A stretch of 64,000 nucleotides of DNA from Alloascoidea africana (Eukaryota > Ascomycota > Alloascoideomycetes > Alloascoideales > Alloascoideaceae). Below, piece by piece: positions 10,416 to 19,941 of the stretch. The notes beneath the pieces were generated by a model. The model searched no databases and was not told where the DNA came from. It saw only the letters and a list, made by a program, of their open reading frames with translations. The stretch lies in assembly GCA_030581615.1 (NCBI GenBank), contig JAKTTT010000082.1, positions 1 to 64,000 of the forward strand. The letters are read 5' to 3'. Each line of letters begins with the position of its first letter. The first letter of the stretch is position 1. The position numbers and the translations under genes are program-made.

Positions 10416-10873
10416 ATTTAAAACGGTACAAAAGAATTTTTTTTTTATGTTTTATTTTTGTGATTTGCTGTTGCCATTAACATTTTATTTGTGAATACTG
10501 TGATTTTTAGACCTGACATAATTTCTATTCTCGTCGTTTCCTTTTATTGAGAGGCTAAGAGGGTGATTATTTGATTTAACTTATGTTAGTAGCATGACGC
10601 ATAGTCTATCCAAATGTTTCCCTTTCGTTTATCTTCAATTTGTGTTCTTTTCAACCGTGATTACAATTCCTTTCTAGCTTGCCTCCTATCTTTTCTCTGT
10701 TAAGCAACTATTACTCCGCTCGATTTGGTTTTTATTCCCTATATTCATGTTGATGATTGTTTTCTAAAGAATTGCAATGGATTATCTGACACATCACGTA
10801 TATCATATGCGAGTGGGCAAAAGCTTTTCATACTATTTAGCTACTGTTTGATCAACTACTTTCAGATACCCAA
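10416..10873. other. Intergenic, 3' of the FLC-like gene
   Basis: 458 bases with T-rich tracts (10437-10460) that probably serve 3'-end formation of the gene on the plus strand. No gene seen. Confidence 0.4.
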
Positions 10874-11485
10874 AATTTAATAGGTAATTAGAGAGGTTAA
10901 AATTTTTCTCGCTCTGTAGCAATCCAAACCCATATCATCTTGAGGTAATTCAGAATCATATGGCAAAAGCTGGACCGTAAAATGAATACCCGTTATCCAC
11001 AAGAATCCTAACCTCAAAACAATCTTCAAGTTATCGGGTCCAACCAAACCGACACTTACAAATACGAAAAAAATCTTGTGCGATCAATAAACCTCTTTCT
11101 CCCATTTTAAATCTTCAATCAAGAATACACCGTTGGTAAATACATCCGTTTGGCTCCAAGTACTGGAAAAAAGGTAGAATAATATTGCATTTGGGATCAA
11201 CAATCGTACTCGAAGAGATTGAGGTCATCGCAATTCCAATGTAATTTTTGGCCTGTAAATCAAAACATACAAAAACCCACATCAAAAACGCATTCCTTGC
11301 AGCATCGGTTCTTCGCCAGTTAGTAAAGCATGAGCTAACTCTCTATGTATCCAAACTTTTCAGTTCCGTTTATCCTGTTCAAATGCAAGAATGCTCCGAA
11401 AGCTAAATTCAATGCTCCTAACGTCAGTGAAATGTTGGAGAGTATACAAACAGAATGAGAAAGGTATGTAATGCTACACTATTTC
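10874..11485 (-). pseudogene. Possible decayed gene, one frame broken only by TGA over about 190 codons
   Basis: Between the convergent FLC-like gene and Dnm1, one minus-strand frame reads protein-like sequence ending at TAA (10874-10876). Segments include SIEFSFRSILAFEQ, LRVRLLIPNAILFYLF, DVFTNGVFLIEDLKWEKE, KIVLRLGFLWITGIHF and LPYDSELPQDDMGLDCY. From about 11445 downward it holds four in-frame stops, all TGA, and no TAA or TAG. Hydrophobic stretches suggest a membrane protein, perhaps of the acyltransferase-3 type, but this is weak. UGA is a true stop elsewhere in the window, so a nonsense-decayed gene is the likeliest reading. Chance openness of AT-rich DNA cannot be excluded. Confidence 0.3.
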
Positions 11486-11611
11486 TGCTACTTCAGGTCG
11501 CTTTTCAGTATATACATTGCTGTATCGAAATAGGAATTGGTGTTTTGAGCAGTAAATTTGCTCAAAGTAGCCTTCTGTGTATAAGTCCCAATTTTGTATG
11601 CCTTTGGATCA

Positions 11612-14157
11612 TCAAAAAGAAACTGATTCCTGAATAATTCTTGCCGCCTCTTTATAACTCTCCAAAACTTGTTCACATTTTTCTCGATCATGTTGAATCT
11701 CTTCATTTTCAGCAAGAAGTTGATCAAAGTATGCCTCTTTATAAAGTAATGACACGAGCCTGTTCTGCGCTGATTCGGTTACTTTATTAACCATAAGGCA
11801 CATAATTGCTTTGGGGACCTGATCCAAAATCATCTCGCTAATGATACCAAAGTAGGACGTGATTAGTTTCCGAACCAGGTCACACTCAAGAAGCTCTCGC
11901 TCAGTTATTTGCGGTTCTGAATTCTCAGTACTAACCGCTAAGGATGGTGGTGCCATCGGCACAAGGGGACTTCGGGGTTTCGATCCAAAGAACATGAGCG
12001 AGGCAGATGATTGTGACGGTAGTTGTTGATGGTTAACATTTAGCTGTTTATTAGGATCAAGAGCATTCTGATTTTGACGTTGACGGGATCGAGAGCGACG
12101 AGACCGTGATCGAGGCTTCTGATCATGTGGAGACTGAAGTGGTTGGGTTGGGGACGGTAGCTCAAGAGAATCGCCATACCCATTAGAACTGGTTCTATCC
12201 GGTTTCCCAAAAAACAGCAGATTGAGGAACGAATCTGCACGTTCTTTTTCTTTCAATTTTTTCTTGTCTTCTCGCTTGGGCGTGTCATACAGTCTACTCG
12301 TGGATTTGACTCTGTCCATCGAGGTAGACTTTAGAAATTCATCGTTACCTAGAGAATCGCTGCTTTCAGAAGCTGCTCTTTCGGATAATGTCTCATTTTC
12401 GAGTTCTATGGTATGTGACCCATTTATAAATCCATTCGCACCTAGTTCCATTCTACTGCGATGCTGCTGGCTCGCTTCTCGAGCTTGGTCTTCCATAACC
12501 TCTTGCATGGCACGGGGCACTCCTACAAAATCAGGATGGCCGGTATTGATATAAGATGTGTGAATCTTTATCATGGACTCGACATACTGAAGAGTCGGAG
12601 TCAGCTGTTCTCGGAGCAGCTCTGAGGTGGTCTCAATTAGCTTGGCCTGGAGTTTTGGATATCTTGCTAGATCCAGATTCTTATGGCCTTCATGTTGGCC
12701 ACGTTCATTTTGTCCATAAAATCGACCAGACGGTTTACCACAATTATGGCAGATTCGCATCAGCTCTTCGTAGACGAGCTCCACGCATCTAAGAGAGGGC
12801 GCTAGCAACAGCTTTATTTGTGGTTTCACTAATAGATCAAACGCAATCTCGGGAACAAAAAGGCTTCCTCTAGCGCCATTTGAATTTCGAATAGCAGTTC
12901 GTATGTCCTCTGTGGCAAGCCCCTGTATTGGATCTATTGATTCCAATGCCTGTCGGAAAACGTTGCTATAAATGTGGTATATTCGGGCTCCTCCGGATAC
13001 CTGCTTTATTGATACTTCTGTAGTTCTCCCAGAAATAGATGCAACAAACCGGGAAGCAAAAGTTGTCATCAGTTGAAGGAGTAGAGCCCCTTTATCGGAG
13101 GCAGCTAATGAAAGATCACCATAAGAAGCAAGCTCTTTTTCTGTCTGTCCAATTAGAGAAACAAGTCGAGATTTAAGATCTGGCAGTTTGTCCCTGATAT
13201 GTGCCATCAACGTTGTATTCAGTGTTTTTGCCAAATGCTGTGTCCCACATTTATGTGATATCTTGGAGTAAGCAGGGTGTCTTTCAAAAAATTGTTTCTC
13301 CGTGACTAAAGAATCGTCCAAGGAACGCTCCGTGCTAATATCTTGTTGAGATCGATTCACAATTCCGATGAACCCCAATTTCAAAAAGTATACCCGTCCT
13401 GCGAGGATATCCAGACAGTTTGTACCTTGATCCATCAGATCCAGTTTAGTCAGGACGCCTATAGTTCGCTGGCCCTTTGGGTCCACCTGTCTTGCCAACT
13501 TCAAAGAGTCCGAGTTCACCAGATCATCAGTCGCGGGGCTTACGGCCAAAATTATACTGTTAGGCTTTGAAATGTATTCCATGATCAGGTTTCGGATCTG
13601 CCGCTCAATGTCTGAGGGCTGGTCGCCTATTGGCAGTTTGGTTAGCCCAGGTAAATCGACTAGCGTCAAGTCCAGCACATTGGGAGAATAGACCTTGAGG
13701 TTTATCGGGAGCCTGCTAATGCCTTTGTTCAGACCCGCTATCCGCGCTGTTTCGTGTTCGATTTCTCTTTTGATTTCGGAAAAGTTGTAGAAACGCTTAT
13801 TTGGGATGTGTAGAAACTCGCCGTGTTCCTCTTCGCTGTTGGAGGAGTTTATATGGATCAGTTGTAGAACCAAAGGGCGTCGGGTCACAATGCCAGTTCC
13901 ACGGGGTAAAAAATCTCTTCCAACTATAAGAGTAAAACCAGGTTAGATTCGTGTTTCCAAATGTCTATGGTGTATGGCTTGGAAGTTGTCAGGCGTGTGT
14001 TTGCCATACCAATTTTTTCAAGCACCGAGCTCTTTCCACAGGACTGGGAGCCAACTACTACGACTTGGGGAAGATCCAATGTGTCAGACCCAATAGTCGT
14101 AAATACCAGATCCTGAAGTCTGTTCACGACCGGAATGAGGTCTTTTAGTAAGGTCAT
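11612..14157 (-). CDS. DNM1: Dynamin-related GTPase Dnm1 (mitochondrial/peroxisomal fission), two exons
   Basis: Exon 1 is 14157-14010 and exon 2 is 13923-11612, split by an 86-base intron (GTATGG...TATAG with TCTAAC). Splicing joins VLEKI to [16 protein letters not shown] inside the GTPase domain; protein 819 residues. GTPase motifs: G1 GSQSCGKS, G3 LVDLPG, G4 TKLDLMDQG. The middle and GED regions follow ([26 protein letters not shown], final [19 protein letters not shown]). Choice of Dnm1 over Vps1 rests on [29 protein letters not shown] and the long disordered insert before GED. Dnm1 forms rings that divide mitochondria and peroxisomes. It carries a small extra insert after CHNCGKPSG. Confidence 0.93.
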
Positions 14158-15087
14158 TATGGGAGCGTACGTAATATCGAATGTTCCCAGACCAAGATCC
14201 GGTCAATGTTATAGGTGGCTCGGGAAGGGGAGGAAATAATAACGGAAGGCTGGAGAGCGCAGACCAAAGGGGCACGATTAGAGTGTGGGGTGAGAAAGAG
14301 AGAGAAAAAGAGAAGAGGAAGGAGAAGGAGAATAAGAGATATTTGCGAATTATTAGCACGTTCGTTTTGAAGAGTCGTGCGATGCGTGCAGAAGCATGAT
14401 ATCACCAGTCTCATCGGCGCTTAGGCCCTCTACGGACCCGTATGGACCAGGAAGAGGAGGGCAGAGGAGGCCGCTGGGAGGATCTAAGCTGTTTTCCGAA
14501 ACCTATTCGGGCACAGAGGCCACGAAGCGAAGGCAAACTGAGCTTTGCTGGCGGTGGTCCGAGAAAAGTTGGCCAGGAACAGTGTTTACATGCGTGCACC
14601 GTTATCAAACCACGTTCGCTTTGAGCAGACCTCGCCGAAACAACATTTTACAGAGAACAATAAGTATATAGAGATAGAGTATATTGAAACATTGGAGGTC
14701 TCAATCGCCTATTCTGCTTGAAAAGAGATAGAAAAGTCGGCTTTGTGACCACTCCAGGGGAATAAGGTTGGTACTAAATACAGTGCTCCTCCACACGGGT
14801 TCGTCATGCTACGCCTCGTCGATCTCAAAGAGACTGCTAAATGAAGAAAAGGGCCACGAACACCGTTCCACACTATTTGCGAGAGTATTCGGAGTAGGCC
14901 TCCAAAGGAATAGTGTTCTCTCACTCTCAGGGCACAAAACTCTTAGCCTGCCCAAGCGTAGAGCTCGTGCTGAAATAACCTCTTGTGTGGGTAATTTACA
15001 GAACATATCGCATGAAAAAAAAAATCAAGAATTTCCACCCTCAACAACACCCCCTGTTGCTTACGTTGTCACAGATCAACACGTATC
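14158..15087. promoter_or_regulatory. Divergent spacer between DNM1 and NIP1
   Basis: 930 bases with no convincing coding region. A purine-rich stretch of GAGAAAGAGAG type lies at about 14290-14340. It contains both promoters. Confidence 0.4.
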
Positions 15088-17697
15088 ATGAGCAGATTTT
15101 TTGCCTCGAGCTTTTCAGATAACGATAGCGATTCCTCGTCTGAGGAGGACCTTCTTTCCTCTTCCGAAGAGGAAGACCTCAGTCAGGAATCGTCCTCTGA
15201 AATGGGAGATGAAGACGAGGACGAGGATGAGGACGACTCTGAGTTTGCCTCCGACTCTGACGACTCGTCTTCCGATGATGATGGCCCCAGAGGTGCTGAT
15301 TACTTCCTCAAGAAACCAAATCGGTTTTTGGCAAGTGCAGCTTCAGATGGAAGTGACAGCGAGGATGAAGGGAAACGTGTGGTTAAGAGCGCAAAAGACA
15401 AGATGATGGATGAGATCAAGAGCAGCATTACAGCTATTGAAAATGCCAACAAGAACAATGACTGGAGCGTCATTGCTAAAGAGTTTGATAACCTTACAAA
15501 GCGTGCACAGAAAGTTCAACAGCAACGAAATGCGATCCCACGACTTTACGTAAAGACAATTGGCTTCCTTGAAGATAGCATTGCAGAAGCCTCGCAGAAC
15601 AAAAAGAAGATGAATGCGATAGCTGCCAGAGCACTAAATGGTCTTAAGCAGAAGGTCAAGAAGCTCTCTCGTGAATATGCATCTGATTTGAAAGCTTACC
15701 GTGCTGACCCCGAAGGGTACGAGCATGCAGAGCCAGCTCCAGTTATTCCACAGATTCCAGTTAGAGCTCCAGTGGCTGTCCCTGAACAGGTAGAAAACAA
15801 TGACGAAGGATTCTCAACGGTTGGTAAAGGAGGCAAGGTCGTGGAGGCTGCTGAACCTGTTGACATTTTTAAGATCTTGAAAACCGTTGCAGAATCCAGA
15901 GGTAAAAAGAACGCAGACAAGACAGAGCAAATCCAAAACCTGGAGCTTGCTTTGAAAGTGGCTACAACCCCTTATCAGCTGATTAGAATCTATCTTGTTT
16001 TGATTCCAATCCGTTTTGACTCAACCTCAAACCTCAGCTCTATCCCCTTGAGTACATGGAATGCCGCAAAGAAAGACATTCATGACCTTTTTGATATCCT
16101 TGAGAAACAGTACACGCCCACTGAAGGTACTTTTGAGGATTTTGAAAACGAGCTTCGCAGCAGTGTTGTTAGTCTTGTTCTACAACTCGATTCTGAGTGG
16201 ACAAAGTCATTACAAACAATGGACCCTCACTCTAGAGAATACATTGACAGGCTAAAAGATGAGGCATCTGTCTATTCTCTTATTCTCCGTGCGCAAATAT
16301 ATACGGAGCAGCATGGAAAGGAAGTGGCAGCCGACGCAGCAGCTGACGGTGCTGACCCACATTCTAGGGTTATAATCCGAAGAATTGATCATATCTACTT
16401 CAAGCCTACACAGCTGATTCTTTTGGCCGAGCAGGCTGCGTGGAAAAACTGGAGTGCCTTCAAGTCCCAAGTTACGCCAAAGCCCGCATCCTTTGAAGAT
16501 GTTTCTTACCCCAGTAGACTCATGGGCCAGCTCTGCTCCCACATTTACAAGCAACCAAATGCCGTATTTAGGAGGAAAGCTATTCTTAGTCACATCTACT
16601 ACTACGCTCTGAATGATGAGTACTACAAGGCACGAGACATGTTTTTAATGTCTCATTTACAGTCTTCTATCCACAACTCCGAGCCTTCCCTGCTTGTTCT
16701 TTTCAACAGAGCGTTGGTTCAGATAGGAATAGCTGCTTTTAAAAAGGGACAGATTCAGAACGCTGTTGAGACCCTAAGCGAGATTGTAACTGGGCAAGCC
16801 AAAGTCCTGTTGGCACAGGGCCTAAGACATTTGTCTAACACTCCTGTTGATAAGCAGCGGCTTCTGCCTTTCCACATGCACATTAATCTGGAGCTGTTGG
16901 AGTGTGTGTTTTTGACAAGTTTGTTACTGGTGGAAATTCCACAGATGGCCGCCGCTAGCTCATCGCTGGACTCGAAGAAGAAAACCGGTGCAAAGTCTTT
17001 CAAGAGGTTTCTTGAATTTCACGATAGGCAATACTTCACAGGTCCCCCAGAAAACACAAGGGATCACATAATGCACGCAGCCAAAGCCTTGCTCGCAGGG
17101 GAATGGGAACAATCGAGAGATCTTTTAACATCAATAAAGATTTGGTCTTTACTCCCCAATTCGGATAAGATCAAGGAGATGCTGACAGAGCAGCTCCAAG
17201 TTGCTGGTCTCAGAACCTATATTTTCAATTACAAACAGCACTATGAAAGACTCTCACTCGCACGTCTCTCAACTTTGTTTGACCTTCCTATCAGCAAGGT
17301 TAACGCAGTTGCGGCGAAAATGATTTTCAACGAGGAAATCCCTGCTGCTTTGGACCAAATTACAGAGTCCATTGTATTTATCCAGGGTGTCGAATGTTCA
17401 AAGCTTCAGGAGTTGGCCCTAGTCATGGCTGACCGGGCCCTTCAGCTGGCAGAGAGAAATGAGCGTCTCACAAGCAGTGGACATCAGAGCCAGGGAAATA
17501 GCCAGATGAGCTCGGGACCAGGACAACACCAATCCGGCGGCGGAGCTGTGAACAGCACATCGTCAGGAGCGAATAGCACTATGAATCATTCGAACTCGTC
17601 ACTTTCTAAAGTTTTGAAATCAGGCCCAGTGTCTATATCAGGTGCTTTTAACCAGTTAGGCGGAGGAAGAAGACAGCAGAGGACGGCTAGAGCGTAA
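15088..17697 (+). CDS. NIP1: Translation initiation factor eIF3 subunit c (Nip1)
   Basis: A core subunit of eIF3 that bridges eIF1, eIF5 and the 40S subunit in the multifactor complex. Single exon from ATG 15088, 869 residues. It starts with the family's MSRFFASSFSDNDSDSS head followed by Ser/Asp/Glu-rich runs, then the eIF3c N-terminal domain (about 80-600; NDWSVIAKEFDNLTKRAQK, LKQKVKKLSREYASDL), and a PCI domain (about 640-800; LFDLPISKVNAVAAKMIF). The C-terminus is Ser/Gly/Gln-rich and ends in basic residues (GGGRRQQRTARA). Length matches yeast Nip1 (812) with a longer tail. Confidence 0.95.
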   Translation: MSRFFASSFSDNDSDSSSEEDLLSSSEEEDLSQESSSEMGDEDEDEDEDDSEFASDSDDSSSDDDGPRGADYFLKKPNRFLASAASDGSDSEDEGKRVVKSAKDKMMDEIKSSITAIENANKNNDWSVIAKEFDNLTKRAQKVQQQRNAIPRLYVKTIGFLEDSIAEASQNKKKMNAIAARALNGLKQKVKKLSREYASDLKAYRADPEGYEHAEPAPVIPQIPVRAPVAVPEQVENNDEGFSTVGKGGKVVEAAEPVDIFKILKTVAESRGKKNADKTEQIQNLELALKVATTPYQLIRIYLVLIPIRFDSTSNLSSIPLSTWNAAKKDIHDLFDILEKQYTPTEGTFEDFENELRSSVVSLVLQLDSEWTKSLQTMDPHSREYIDRLKDEASVYSLILRAQIYTEQHGKEVAADAAADGADPHSRVIIRRIDHIYFKPTQLILLAEQAAWKNWSAFKSQVTPKPASFEDVSYPSRLMGQLCSHIYKQPNAVFRRKAILSHIYYYALNDEYYKARDMFLMSHLQSSIHNSEPSLLVLFNRALVQIGIAAFKKGQIQNAVETLSEIVTGQAKVLLAQGLRHLSNTPVDKQRLLPFHMHINLELLECVFLTSLLLVEIPQMAAASSSLDSKKKTGAKSFKRFLEFHDRQYFTGPPENTRDHIMHAAKALLAGEWEQSRDLLTSIKIWSLLPNSDKIKEMLTEQLQVAGLRTYIFNYKQHYERLSLARLSTLFDLPISKVNAVAAKMIFNEEIPAALDQITESIVFIQGVECSKLQELALVMADRALQLAERNERLTSSGHQSQGNSQMSSGPGQHQSGGGAVNSTSSGANSTMNHSNSSLSKVLKSGPVSISGAFNQLGGGRRQQRTARA

Positions 17698-18114
17698 GCG
17701 ATAAATAGCATTACTTTGTAATACACACATTGTTTTACTGTAATTTCACCATTTCGCCCCGTACTCCCTCAGTGTAACGCGCTTTGAGACAAGACGCAAA
17801 TAAATAAGTTGATTTCATTGTTTTCTCTATATAAGTTATCATTTTTCTGAAGTCTAGTGGAGATATATAGTTATCGTTAAGAGTAAAAGTGACTGTCTAA
17901 CTCATAAAACAACAGTAAAAGCTCGTAAATACAATAATAAATAAGTTAAGATCAAAGCAATGGCAATAAATAAGTAATCCAAAAGTGGCCTACAAGAGGG
18001 CGAACTGAAAAAACAGAAGGGAAAATGCATATCAAGAATAGACATGACCAATTGTATGATAGTGAGCCATTCACACTATCCAAATATCCCTCTCCCTTTA
18101 AGCTGTCATCATCA
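17698..18114. other. Convergent spacer between NIP1 and the HMG-box gene
   Basis: 417 AT-rich bases between two converging genes. It should hold both 3' ends; no gene seen. Confidence 0.4.
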
Positions 18115-19941
18115 TTATTTCTGCTTCTTTTGTGGCTGAAATTTATAATCTGGATGAGCAACTTTGTGGAGTCTTTTTTCTTTAATTGCAAAAGAGATGA
18201 AAGACTCTTTTACCAAATCATCCTCGGTCTGCCATAAAAGCGCAACGACCTGAGAAATAGATTGATGATTGAGCTTTGGAATATCGATAATAAGATCATG
18301 CGGTTGGGTGATGAAGCTCTTACTTCCTGCTGCTGTGACGCCTGTAGCCGGATTTTCAGCTAAAGATGCTGACGACTCTTCCAGCTGTTTCTCATATATG
18401 GAAACAGATTCTGCAATTGCATATATAAAAGCAGCCTGGATTTGATATTTTCGATATAGCATAAACGAATTCAATGGTCTCTTGACGTAATTCTTTTGTT
18501 CTCTGTTCCTATTTTTCTGCTTTGATTTTGAGTGTTGTGGTTCATCTGAAGCGACCTTGGAGTCTGATTCTTCGCTCAATAGGTTGGAGTAGTATACTTT
18601 AAGCAATGGGTTTTCAATCCTGTTCAAGTCTTCTTCTGGCTTGGGATTTGCTCCGCTGCTTGTACAAATCTCAAGGTATCTGCCGTCTTCACGCTCGTCA
18701 ATACACCATCGACTCACAGTTCCCAGACCAAGCGAGCTGTTTCCTTCCTTTGTCTTTAATTGATCGGTTATGCCATACTCAATGGCCTTTTCTACTTTGC
18801 TCTTGACATTCTTTTGACAAAAGATGTTTACTACTTGCTCAACAACCTGAACATTCATTCTTCGAATCTTGGCAAGATTTCTGATTTTTTCTAATCTTTC
18901 AGGGTCAATATCTGATATCTTGATCCATTCTATATACTTTGTTGTTTCCTGGGGAAGAAAGGGGCATTGAAATGACAATTGATCCTGGTCTTTAACCGGC
19001 TCTACCAATGGTACACTTTCAACTAAGGGCGACTTGTGCTGAAACAATGCTCCCCGCTTCGAAGCTCTGCTTCTTTTGGGATGCCGGGGTGGATTCCCTT
19101 GAGAGGTGGGCAATCTCTTTCTGGAGACCGTGGGGTGTTGAGTTTCCTTTTGCACTGGGACCTCATATGGCTCATCCGTTTGAGTAACAGTGTCTACCGT
19201 CAAAGGAGAATTATTTGGCCTTTCACTTTTCACGTTGAAGTACGCCGTATTTGGAATGAACTCTCCAGTTTTAATGTTGGCTGCTTGAGGTTGTGAGTGA
19301 GACCTCAATTGATCGTCAAGCAGCTTGATCGAGCGGCTATTTGAGAAATCAAAAAAGGCAAAGTTGGAGCCAAACCCGCCATCGTTATTTGCGTAGGTGT
19401 TGGTGTTGGCATTGTAGGAGGCGGAATCTGTCAGCTCCTGGATTGTGAGAGCATCTGACTCCAGATCGCTAAACGTACCATTTCCACCAACCTTATTATC
19501 CAGGTTGAGCGGTTTGAAGTCAAACTCCACATCTGGAGATAAATGTATTGAGGCAAGTTCAGGCGAGGTGAGATTAGAACTGTTGGAGGAGCTGATTATC
19601 GAGTGCGAATGGACTGAAGACGCAGAAGAGGATGATCTGACCGTAAAAGCAGGATTTAGGCTCAGCTCCGGCGTTTCTGCCGTACTGTTGGTGATGTTCT
19701 CAAGTTTGCTATTAGGGTTCAGAAAAGTGCTCCTTATATCTATTGCAAAGCTATCCCCATATCTACTGAGATCCATAGGCGATGCTTTCATTGAAACAAA
19801 TTCCTCCGTCATGGACTTCCGATTCATCTGATCAATCTGTTCCAAATGAGATTTGTTTAAAAACGAAAACATACAAGCCGAATTAAAGTTATCAGCGCTA
19901 TTGCAAGAAGCAAAGATATCGTCATCGTTAATGTCAGACAT
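18115..19941 (-). CDS. HMG-box transcription factor (MATA_HMG type) with a split box
   Basis: 608 residues from ATG 19941. Residues 1-320 are Ser/Asn-rich and probably an activation region. A small conserved block (about 320-410) holds YIEWIKISDIDPERLEKIRN. The C-terminal HMG box opens with VKRPLNSFMLYRKYQIQ (helix 1) and resumes with NHQSISQVVALLWQ (helix 2) and FAIKEKRLHKVAHPDYKFQP, the signature of mating-type/Ste11-like boxes. About 50 residues are inserted between helices 1 and 2. No splice pair was found that would remove them, so they appear to be translated. The classical MAT neighbours (SLA2, APN2) are absent, so this is a sexual or stress regulator rather than the MAT locus itself; exact role unknown. 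Confidence 0.75.
   Translation of the reverse strand: MSDINDDDIFASCNSADNFNSACMFSFLNKSHLEQIDQMNRKSMTEEFVSMKASPMDLSRYGDSFAIDIRSTFLNPNSKLENITNSTAETPELSLNPAFTVRSSSSASSVHSHSIISSSNSSNLTSPELASIHLSPDVEFDFKPLNLDNKVGGNGTFSDLESDALTIQELTDSASYNANTNTYANNDGGFGSNFAFFDFSNSRSIKLLDDQLRSHSQPQAANIKTGEFIPNTAYFNVKSERPNNSPLTVDTVTQTDEPYEVPVQKETQHPTVSRKRLPTSQGNPPRHPKRSRASKRGALFQHKSPLVESVPLVEPVKDQDQLSFQCPFLPQETTKYIEWIKISDIDPERLEKIRNLAKIRRMNVQVVEQVVNIFCQKNVKSKVEKAIEYGITDQLKTKEGNSSLGLGTVSRWCIDEREDGRYLEICTSSGANPKPEEDLNRIENPLLKVYYSNLLSEESDSKVASDEPQHSKSKQKNRNREQKNYVKRPLNSFMLYRKYQIQAAFIYAIAESVSIYEKQLEESSASLAENPATGVTAAGSKSFITQPHDLIIDIPKLNHQSISQVVALLWQTEDDLVKESFISFAIKEKRLHKVAHPDYKFQPQKKQK

Noticed and set aside
10874-11485. 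Reading TGA as tryptophan in a functional gene
   Set aside because: Many intact genes in the window end in TGA and use TGG for Trp, so the standard code applies.
14010-14063. Cysteine in the Dnm1 P-loop (GSQSCGKS)
   Set aside because: The position varies in the family (Ala in dynamin-1), and Gly, Lys and Ser of the motif are kept, so no loss of function is implied.
18115-19941. HMG-box gene as the mating-type locus
   Set aside because: None of the usual MAT neighbours is present and no alpha-box or a1 gene lies nearby.
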